A stretch of DNA of 5,720 bases, from contig QIJI01000161.1 of the NCBI GenBank assembly GCA_003231795.1, positions 1 through 5,720 of the forward strand, given 5' to 3'. A program made the position numbers and the translations under genes. Origin of the DNA: Gammaproteobacteria bacterium (GTDB lineage Bacteria > Pseudomonadota > Gammaproteobacteria > GCA-001735895). Shown in pieces: positions 1 through 5,332 of this stretch (its first letter is position 1; every line of letters starts with the position of its first letter). The notes under the pieces are model-generated. The model had not been told where the DNA came from. It made no database searches and saw nothing but the letters and a program-made list of their open reading frames with translations.

Positions 1-909
1 GGTCCCCATTAGTACTAGCAGCGGCCATTTGAGTATCGAACCCATAAACAGTGGCAGCAAGAGTAGTGTTACCGCGGTAATCAGTGCGCAGCCAATCAAG
101 ACCCAGCGATGCTCGAAGCGATCACAAAGCCAGCCAATCGGGAACTGCAATATCGTATTGCCGATAATCATCGCGGTTAGCAGATTGGCAGAAGTCGCGA
201 TATCAAGGCCGTTTTGAATTCCGTAGATGGGAAATAGCGACAATGTTGCGGCATCGAAAACCGCAAATGTAGCAACGGCAGCGAGCAGCATGGGCGCCTT
301 CGGTGCAAAGTCGATTATCCCCGACGGCGGTGACTCTTCCGGATCGGATTCCCTGTCTTCCTGAATAAACAGAAACGGAATGATTCCCACAATTATCACC
401 GAGGCGCCGATGATGAAAGGTAACCATCCTTCGATGCCGATAATGCTGATGAGTAACGGTCCAGCGCCAAAACTGGCCGACAATACGCTGGCATAAATAG
501 CGATTACCTTGCCCCGGTTTTTGTCGCCCGCGGAGCCTATTATCCAGGCTTCACTCAGCACGAATAAGGTCGATATGCTCATGCCCTGGATCAGGCGAAT
601 TAAAAACCAGGCCGCGAGCGTATCAAAGGCCCGATAGGACAGCATCACTGTCGCGGTAATGATGGCGGCAGTAATCGCGAGATTACGTGCGCCAAAGCGT
701 TTTGCAGCAATCGGAATGACCGAGGAAAACAGCAGGATTCCGATAGGCATCATCGCCGAGTTAATGCCGATCATATCGCTTGAGACTCCGCGTGACTCGA
801 GAATCAGCGACAGCAAAGGAAAGGTCATACCGAAAGCAAAACCAAACACGGTAATGGCCGCGCAGGCGGCGATAACAGTGCGAATATCAGCGGTTCTGGG
901 TTCGTTCAT
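1..909 (-). CDS. MFS transporter, YcaD-like (N-terminal 303 residues; 3' end outside window)
   Basis: This is probably an inner-membrane secondary transporter of the major facilitator superfamily; its substrate is unknown. The minus-strand reading frame is open from ATG at 909 to the window edge (303 codons), so about a quarter of a usual 380-400 residue protein is missing. It is strongly hydrophobic, with about nine helices visible, the first near residues 11-37. A motif-A-like loop follows helix 2 (PIAAKRFGARN, 66-76). The stretch LIQGMS at 106-111, the SEAW at 119-122 and the NRGK at 131-134 resemble the QG...ESW...RG signature of YcaD-type MFS proteins. The second-half motif A copy is PIGWLCDRFEHRW (257-269). 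A polar loop (EDRESDPEESPP, residues 184-195) separates the two halves. The gene is divergent from the ltaE-like operon and shares a 139-bp region with an inverted repeat, so it may move that operon's substrate or product. The SD site is weak (GGGG well upstream of the start). Confidence 0.88.
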   Translation of the reverse strand, partial: MNEPRTADIRTVIAACAAITVFGFAFGMTFPLLSLILESRGVSSDMIGINSAMMPIGILLFSSVIPIAAKRFGARNLAITAAIITATVMLSYRAFDTLAAWFLIRLIQGMSISTLFVLSEAWIIGSAGDKNRGKVIAIYASVLSASFGAGPLLISIIGIEGWLPFIIGASVIIVGIIPFLFIQEDRESDPEESPPSGIIDFAPKAPMLLAAVATFAVFDAATLSLFPIYGIQNGLDIATSANLLTAMIIGNTILQFPIGWLCDRFEHRWVLIGCALITAVTLLLLPLFMGSILKWPLLVLMGT

Positions 910-925
910 GCGCGCATGTTACCCC

Positions 926-954
926 AGTATTCATCGAAGCAGTACCAGGCACAA
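926..954 (-). promoter_or_regulatory. candidate promoter for the MFS gene
   Basis: Read on the minus strand, TTGTGC (954-949) as -35 is followed by a 17-base spacer and AATACT (931-926) as -10. The matches to the sigma70 consensus are 3/6 and 4/6, so the call rests mainly on spacing and location. The -35 hexamer lies inside the left arm of the 949-1002 inverted repeat, so a bound regulator would affect it directly. This is inferred by eye and no transcription start is known. Confidence 0.35.
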
Positions 955-1002
955 TGGAAATACTACGTTCTTCCAAATTACTTGAAAGTCTTTCCATTGT
1001 GC
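949..1002. repeat. perfect 12-bp inverted repeat, probable operator pair
   Basis: GCACAATGGAAA (949-960) and its exact reverse complement TTTCCATTGTGC (991-1002) are separated by 30 bases, so the arms are 42 bp apart, very close to four helical turns. It sits midway between two divergent genes and each arm overlaps a candidate -35 element. Between the arms there is a weaker imperfect repeat (CTTCCAA at 970-976 with TTGAAAG at 982-988, one mismatch). The arrangement fits a dimeric regulator binding two sites on one DNA face, perhaps with looping or cooperative contact. An mRNA hairpin is less likely because the downstream promoter would start transcription beyond it. The regulator is not in the window. 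Confidence 0.65.
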
Positions 1003-1020
1003 TCGAATCCGTCCTAATAT
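991..1020 (+). promoter_or_regulatory. candidate promoter for the ltaE-like/M24/cupin operon
   Basis: TAATAT at 1015-1020 is a good -10 hexamer. TTTCCA at 991-996 lies 18 bases upstream and could serve as a poor -35, coinciding with the right arm of the inverted repeat. A start around 1027 would leave a 5' leader of roughly 22 bases carrying the SD sequence GGTGGA (1035-1040), eight bases before the ATG at 1049. The weak -35 overlapping an operator-like arm would suit an activator-dependent or repressible promoter. Confidence 0.45.
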
Positions 1021-1048
1021 TGCAGGCAAATAACGGTGGATAAATTTC

Positions 1049-2077
1049 ATGTCAATTGAGGCGGTGGTCGACCTTCGAAGCGATACGGTAACCCGGCCCG
1101 GTGAGGGTATGTACGACGCCATGCGTAACGCCGCGGTGGGTGACGATGTATACGGTGAAGACGAAACCGTCAATCGACTGGAAATCGTTGCAGCCAAACT
1201 TCTGGGTAAAGATTCCGGGCTGTTCTTGAGTAGTGCGACGCAGGCGAACCTGATCGCAATGCTGGTGCACAACGCGCGTGGAGAAGAAATTCTGCTCGGA
1301 GATAATTACCATATCTATATCTCTGAGGCCGGGGGCACCTCTGCACTCGGGGGCGTGATCATGCATCCGCTAAGCACAGACGAACGCGGCGGTTTGGCGC
1401 TGGAACAAGTGCTTGGCGCGATTAAGGAAGATGATTTTCACCTTCCGATTACGCGTACCCTTGCGCTCGAAAATACGATATCAGGCTGTGCTCAGGACCC
1501 GGCTCAGCATCAAATACTGGCCGATGCAGTGCGTCAGCATAATATGAAGGTACACCTCGATGGAGCTCGTCTGATGAATGCAGCGGTGGCACTTGCAGTA
1601 GAGCCAACTGATATCACGGCACCTTTTGACAGCGTAATGCTATGTCTTTCCAAGGGTCTCGGAGCACCTGTGGGAGCCTTGCTATGTGGCTCAACAGAAT
1701 TCATTCAGAAAGCCAGAAGACTGCGAAAACAGCTCGGCGGCGGCATGCGTCAAGCCGGGATTCTGGCGGCTTGTGGCCTCTATGCCCTGGATAACAATAT
1801 TGCCCGCCTTAGCCAGGATCATGATCGGGCGAAGCGACTTGCTGAGGGCTTGAGCGAAATTGACGGGCTTCCCGTGAGATGTGAAACCAATATGGTATAT
1901 ATCGAACCGAAAGCGCAACACCATGAGGCTTTGTATCAATATACGCTGGAAAATAACCTGTTGATCGGGAAACAGGGTTTGCCGGTTCGCCTGGTCACCC
2001 ATCTCGATCTTGACGACAGCGGAGTCGACCGGGCGGTTTCGATTATCCGTTCTTTTTACCGCCACGCAGATTCATGA
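1049..2077 (+). CDS. ltaE: threonine aldolase family PLP-dependent enzyme (low-specificity L-threonine aldolase-like)
   Basis: A fold-type I PLP enzyme of 342 residues, the usual length. The family reaction is retro-aldol cleavage of L-threonine, allo-threonine or other beta-hydroxy-alpha-amino acids to glycine plus an aldehyde, in the cytoplasm. Visible signatures are DLRSDTVTRPG (8-18), GDDVYGEDETVNRLE (31-45), H88 in the position that stacks on PLP followed by EAGG (93-96), the HLDGAR block (169-174; D171 for the pyridine nitrogen), SKGLGAPVG with Schiff-base K202, GGGMRQ (230-235) and PVRLVTHLD (312-320; R314 probably for the substrate carboxylate). ATG at 1049 has SD GGTGGA at eight bases. 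The usual ENTHN motif reads ENTIS (141-145), so the second active-site histidine is replaced by I144, and the following glycine-rich segment also differs. Family membership is certain, but natural substrate and the ltaE symbol are less so. The stop overlaps the next start by ATGA. Confidence 0.88.
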   Translation: MSIEAVVDLRSDTVTRPGEGMYDAMRNAAVGDDVYGEDETVNRLEIVAAKLLGKDSGLFLSSATQANLIAMLVHNARGEEILLGDNYHIYISEAGGTSALGGVIMHPLSTDERGGLALEQVLGAIKEDDFHLPITRTLALENTISGCAQDPAQHQILADAVRQHNMKVHLDGARLMNAAVALAVEPTDITAPFDSVMLCLSKGLGAPVGALLCGSTEFIQKARRLRKQLGGGMRQAGILAACGLYALDNNIARLSQDHDRAKRLAEGLSEIDGLPVRCETNMVYIEPKAQHHEALYQYTLENNLLIGKQGLPVRLVTHLDLDDSGVDRAVSIIRSFYRHADS

Positions 2078-3306
2078 ACCCGAATTCGATAGACCAACAG
2101 ATCATTGACGATAACTGGAGCGACCTGTCGCAATGGCAAAAAGTGCCTGAGATCAATTTCGAGCGCATGTCGCGTTATCGAATGAGTCGAATCAAGGAAC
2201 AGTTGGTGTTGCATGACGTTGCACTGGTGCTATTGGTGAATCCGATCAGCCTGCGTTACGCGGTGGACTACCGCAGTTATCCACTGTTTCAGTCACATAT
2301 CCCTCAGGTTTACCTGGTTGTGCCTCAGGATGGTCCCACGGTAATTTATGGTTGTTATTACGACGTCCCCCAGGTTGATGATTTTCGCCCGGGTCGGCCG
2401 CATTCTTTTTTTGATGGCGGCACGAATATCGACCAGGCCGCCGTCGACCTGGCGGATGATATGGTTGCCTATCTCGACGAAATCGGTAGCAGTAACCGGC
2501 GGGTTGCCCTGGAGTATGTCAATCCTTCGATAACCCAGGCTTTGGAGGCGCGTGGGATTGAAGTGATCGATGGAGTGCGAATTGCCGAACTGGCGCGCCT
2601 GATAAAATCCGATGATGAAATTGACTGCATGCGCTGGGCCGTTGCGGTGGGTGAGTATGGCGCGAAAATGGTCAGGCAGGCGCTGCGCCCGGGAGTGACA
2701 GAACTGCAACTGTGGGGACTGTTGAACTATACCAACATCGCCAATAATGGAGACTGGCACGAAGGGCGCATGCTTTCTTCGGGATCAAGGATCAATCCGT
2801 GGTTACAGGAGGCCAGCGAACGCAAGCTGGAAGCGGGTGATCTGATGGCGTTTGATACTGATATGGTTGGACCGTTCGGCTATTTTGTCGACCTCTCGCG
2901 AACCTATCATTGCGGCCCGGTGAAACCGACGGCACGACAAAAACAAATCTATCGTTTGGCAGTTGATCAGATCGAACATAATCTCAAATTGGTGTACCCG
3001 GGTATGACATTGCTGGAGATGCAGAAAAAAGCTTACCCGGTACCACCGGAATATCGCCACAACGCTTATCCCTGTGTCATGCATGCGGTCGGCATGTGCG
3101 ATGAGTACCCGCAGGTTAAACATCTGTTCCGCGGAGAAAATGCATACGACTGTGTGCTTGAGGCCGGTATGGTAGTCTGTATTGAAAGTTATATGGGGCT
3201 CGAGGGAGAGCGGGACGGGGTCAAACTGGAGCAGCAGGTCCTGATCACCGAGGATGGTTACGAACTGCTAACCGTCTCTCCATATGAAGAGTCATTACTC
3301 GATTAG
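2074..3306 (+). CDS. M24/creatinase-fold metalloenzyme, DddP-like (possible DMSP lyase relative rather than Xaa-Pro peptidase)
   Basis: A 410-residue protein with a creatinase-type N-terminal domain (about 30-170) and a pita-bread M24 catalytic domain (about 180-400). Metal-ligand candidates are D261, D263, D273, H337, E371 and E386. The FDTD block (260-263) has Asp where peptidases usually have the DxG glycine, giving the extra ligand known from DddP. Spacings match those I recall for Roseobacter DddP (D295, D297, D307, H371, E406, E421) with one residue of slippage. Y332 and D343 in AYPCVMHAVGMCDE (331-344) correspond to DddP Y366 and the catalytic base D377. DddP splits dimethylsulfoniopropionate into dimethyl sulfide and acrylate. 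This protein is shorter than typical DddP (about 440-450) and diverges in the N-terminal half, so its substrate may differ. Databases would probably label it a Xaa-Pro peptidase family protein. No signal peptide is seen. Its ATG overlaps the ltaE-like stop and no clear SD precedes it, suggesting translational coupling. Confidence 0.82.
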   Translation: MNPNSIDQQIIDDNWSDLSQWQKVPEINFERMSRYRMSRIKEQLVLHDVALVLLVNPISLRYAVDYRSYPLFQSHIPQVYLVVPQDGPTVIYGCYYDVPQVDDFRPGRPHSFFDGGTNIDQAAVDLADDMVAYLDEIGSSNRRVALEYVNPSITQALEARGIEVIDGVRIAELARLIKSDDEIDCMRWAVAVGEYGAKMVRQALRPGVTELQLWGLLNYTNIANNGDWHEGRMLSSGSRINPWLQEASERKLEAGDLMAFDTDMVGPFGYFVDLSRTYHCGPVKPTARQKQIYRLAVDQIEHNLKLVYPGMTLLEMQKKAYPVPPEYRHNAYPCVMHAVGMCDEYPQVKHLFRGENAYDCVLEAGMVVCIESYMGLEGERDGVKLEQQVLITEDGYELLTVSPYEESLLD

Positions 3307-3321
3307 CATTTTCGATTTCTT

Positions 3322-3338
3322 AGGAGGCATCTCAATTG
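3322..3338 (+). promoter_or_regulatory. perfect Shine-Dalgarno deciding a TTG start
   Basis: AGGAGG at 3322-3327 lies eight bases before TTG at 3336-3338. There is no in-frame ATG until codon 30, which lacks an SD and would shorten the N-terminus. The strong SD with a weak start codon supports TTG as the true initiation site of the cupin gene. Confidence 0.8.
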
Positions 3339-3866
3339 ACCGATTTCGTACTGGATGATTTTGTACAGGAGCTACGCTCGGCAGCTCGCAGTGACGACGC
3401 CAAAAAGACCGTGCGCAGTGTAATGGATCAGGCGTTTAAGGATCCGGAGTCAATTCGAGTCGCGATGCCCGAGTTCGAAAGTGACGATGAGGTGCTGTTT
3501 GAAGACGACACGGTTTCGATCTGGTATGTGTGCTTTGAGCCGGGCCTGCATGTGCCGCCGCATGATCATCAGACCACAGCCATCATCGGCGTCTACCAGG
3601 GTGCGGAAGATAATCATTTTTATCGGCATGAAGACGGGCAGATGGTGTACAAGTCATCCCGATGCGTCGGCCCGGGCGAGGTTATCTCGATCAAACCTGA
3701 TGGAATCCATTCGGTTGAAGCGGCCAATGGCGAAAATAGCTATGCCATTCACGTCTACCTGGCGGCGTTGACCACCATCGAGAGGTCGTTGTTTGACTGG
3801 GAATCGGGAAAACCGCGTCCTTTTAACGATGAAAACTACGATGCCCTGAAGCGGGTATCCGGGTAA
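3336..3866 (+). CDS. small cupin protein, cysteine/thiol dioxygenase-like
   Basis: A 176-residue single-domain cupin. The first strand motif is PHDHQTTAIIGVYQGAEDN (75-93), with H76 and H78 as metal ligands; the third is probably H125 in PDGIHS (121-126). This 3-His layout and the PHDH...IGVY wording resemble cysteine dioxygenase/3-mercaptopropionate dioxygenase-like proteins and the related uncharacterised metal-dependent cupins. Of the thiol dioxygenase Ser-His-Tyr triad, H139 and Y141 are present in AIHVY (137-141), but the serine position is A137, so activity on thiols is uncertain. The family oxidises a thiol to a sulfinate using Fe(II) and O2. It begins at TTG with AGGAGG, 29 bases after the M24 stop, and is the third gene of the operon. 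No signal peptide or membrane segment is seen. It may also be a non-enzymatic or differently acting cupin. Confidence 0.75.
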   Translation: MTDFVLDDFVQELRSAARSDDAKKTVRSVMDQAFKDPESIRVAMPEFESDDEVLFEDDTVSIWYVCFEPGLHVPPHDHQTTAIIGVYQGAEDNHFYRHEDGQMVYKSSRCVGPGEVISIKPDGIHSVEAANGENSYAIHVYLAALTTIERSLFDWESGKPRPFNDENYDALKRVSG

Positions 3867-3973
3867 AAGTAGTATCCTCGGGCGAGTATCTCGATGCCAC
3901 GGCCGAAGTTTTATATAAACACAACGGCATCTGGTTCACCGACGAAACATTTGTTATTTCGCGCAAACGCTAG
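3863..3973 (+). pseudogene. coding-like stretch without a start codon, overlapping the cupin stop
   Basis: In the frame -1 to the cupin gene, a 36-residue stretch runs from the cupin stop to TAG at 3971-3973. It reads like protein, with VVSSGEYLDATAEVLYKHNG followed by IWFTDETFVISRKR, and its codon choice resembles the neighbouring genes. The frame is open back to 3833 but contains no ATG, GTG or TTG. It could be the remnant of a deleted gene, a cupin C-terminal extension separated by a frameshift or sequencing error, or chance. I do not recognise a family. Confidence 0.3.
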
Positions 3974-4095
3974 TCGATCTGGTCCGGGGTAGATATGACC
4001 TCGTTTTAGCGGGATTGCTGGTGCTGGCTGCAGTCGAATTAGCTTTTTATCTGCTGGCGCAAAAACAACAATCAAAACGGCCGCAAACTGGTTAA
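3919..4095 (+). pseudogene. coding-like stretch ending in a single transmembrane-like segment, no start codon
   Basis: A third frame is open from 3919 to TAA at 4093-4095. Its last 40 or so residues look like the end of a small membrane protein: a charged LVDLVRGRYD lead, a roughly 20-residue hydrophobic run encoded at 4000-4059 (LVLAGLLVLAAVELAFYLLA) and a basic, glutamine-rich tail (QKQQSKRPQTG). No ATG or GTG lies upstream of the hydrophobic part, and no SD is apparent. It follows the preceding frame-shifted stretch, so both could derive from one decayed gene between the cupin and kbl. The remainder of the 260-base gap shows no tRNA or clear terminator. Confidence 0.3.
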
Positions 4096-4114
4096 CATAC
4101 TAGGTCGTTACCAG
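4088..4114 (+). promoter_or_regulatory. imperfect hairpin/dyad just upstream of the kbl ribosome binding site
   Basis: CTGGTTAAC (4088-4096) pairs with GTTACCAG (4107-4114) through eight base pairs with a one-base bulge and a 10-base loop. The right arm ends two bases before the SD GGAG (4117-4120), which is six bases from the ATG of kbl. No T-run follows, so it is not a standard terminator. It could be an operator dyad or an mRNA structure tuning kbl translation; chance is also possible. Confidence 0.35.
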
Positions 4115-4126
4115 CCGGAGTGGCTC

Positions 4127-5332
4127 ATGTCGCAGCAAATGATTGCCTATTTGCAGGAAAGTCTCGAGTCGATCCAGGAGCAGGGGTTATACAAGCAGGA
4201 GCGGCCGCTGGAGTCTCCGCAGGGTGTCAGTGTGCAGGCTGCCAACTGGGACCACAGCCTGATAAACCTCTGCGCCAACAATTATCTGGGCCTCGCCAAT
4301 CATCCGAAAATGATCGAGGCGGCGCATCGCGGCCTGGACAGTCACGGTTTTGGAATGGCCTCGGTGAGATTTATCTGCGGTACCCAGGATATCCACAAAA
4401 CACTGGAGCAGAAGCTGGCCGAATTTCTGAAAATGGATGATGCAATTTTATTCTCGTCCTGTTTCGACGCAAATGGCGGCATCTTCGAAGTTCTACTGGG
4501 GGAACAGGACGCGGTAATATCAGATAGCCTGAATCATGCTTCGATCATCGACGGTGTTCGCCTATGTAAGGCACAACGTTATCGATACGCCAATAACGAT
4601 ATGGCAGATCTTGAGGCAAAGTTGGTCGAAGCTCAAAAAGCACGTTTTCGGCTGGTGGTGACCGATGGTGTGTTCTCGATGGATGGTACTTTTGCCAATC
4701 TTAATGGGGTCTGTGATCTGGCCGAGCAATATGATGCTTTGGTGATGGTCGATGATAGCCATGCAATCGGATTTATCGGTGAACATGGTGCCGGTACCCC
4801 CGAATTGCAGGGAGTCGAGGGTAGAGTGCATATTACCAGCGGCACCTTTGGCAAGGCCCTGGGTGGTGCCAGTGGTGGTTATGTGACCGGACCGCAGGCC
4901 GTCATTGATATGTTGCGACAACGTGCCCGGCCTTATCTGTTTTCCAATAGTCTGGCACCCAGTATCGTGACCACTACTTTGAGTGCGCTGGAACTGGTTG
5001 CAAAAAGTGCTGACTTGCGTAACCGGCTGGCCGAGAATACCGCCTATTTCAGGAGTCGGATTGCAGCGGCCGGATTTGAAGTCATTGCAGGCCAGCATCC
5101 GATCGTTCCAATTATGACCGGCGATGCCGTAGCCGCGCAGCAACTGGCGGCGAAGCTGATGCAGCACGGCGTTTACGTCACTGCTTTTTCGTTTCCGGTG
5201 GTACCGGAAGGGTTGGCGCGGGTACGAACGCAGATGAGTGCCGCGCATAGTCGCGAACAACTGGAACAGGCAATCGACGCATTTATCACGGTCGGCAAAG
5301 AACTTGAGCTTATTCCCGCGGAGGCACAATGA
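4127..5332 (+). CDS. kbl: glycine C-acetyltransferase (2-amino-3-ketobutyrate CoA ligase)
   Basis: A PLP enzyme of the alpha-oxoamine synthase family. It cleaves 2-amino-3-oxobutyrate, the unstable product of threonine dehydrogenase, with CoA to give glycine and acetyl-CoA in the cytoplasm. Its 401 residues are close to E. coli Kbl (398). Visible features are the NLCANNYLGLANHP stretch (47-60), SVRFICGTQDIHKTLE (79-94), SSCFDANGG (110-118), LNHASIIDG with PLP-stacking H136, S184 in DGVFSMDG, VDDSHAIGF with D209 and H212, Schiff-base K243 in SGTFGKALGG (238-247), and R367 in RVRTQM for the substrate carboxylate. These sit one position before the E. coli numbering, indicating orthology rather than a KAS/BioF paralogue. 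ATG at 4127 has SD GGAG six bases upstream. It forms an operon with tdh by ATGA overlap, as in enterobacteria. Confidence 0.96.
   Translation: MSQQMIAYLQESLESIQEQGLYKQERPLESPQGVSVQAANWDHSLINLCANNYLGLANHPKMIEAAHRGLDSHGFGMASVRFICGTQDIHKTLEQKLAEFLKMDDAILFSSCFDANGGIFEVLLGEQDAVISDSLNHASIIDGVRLCKAQRYRYANNDMADLEAKLVEAQKARFRLVVTDGVFSMDGTFANLNGVCDLAEQYDALVMVDDSHAIGFIGEHGAGTPELQGVEGRVHITSGTFGKALGGASGGYVTGPQAVIDMLRQRARPYLFSNSLAPSIVTTTLSALELVAKSADLRNRLAENTAYFRSRIAAAGFEVIAGQHPIVPIMTGDAVAAQQLAAKLMQHGVYVTAFSFPVVPEGLARVRTQMSAAHSREQLEQAIDAFITVGKELELIPAEAQ

Noticed and set aside
931..1366. Minus-strand open frames crossing the divergent region and the 5' end of the aldolase gene
   Set aside because: They lie antisense to a strongly supported PLP enzyme, have low-complexity translations without family signatures, and would run through the inverted repeat.
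3855..3890. Three GTATC copies around the cupin stop codon, possible direct repeat or regulatory array
   Set aside because: The units are only five bases, unevenly spaced (17 and 14 bases), and partly coding; this is expected by chance.
3867..4126. Rho-independent terminator or kbl promoter in the cupin-kbl gap
   Set aside because: I found no GC-rich stem followed by a T-run, and no -10/-35 pair with acceptable spacing; CATACT at 4096-4101 lacks a partner -35.
4120..4440. Plus-strand 106-codon frame overlapping the start of kbl
   Set aside because: It is an alternative frame of kbl with Gly/Ala/Pro-rich composition and no recognisable motif.
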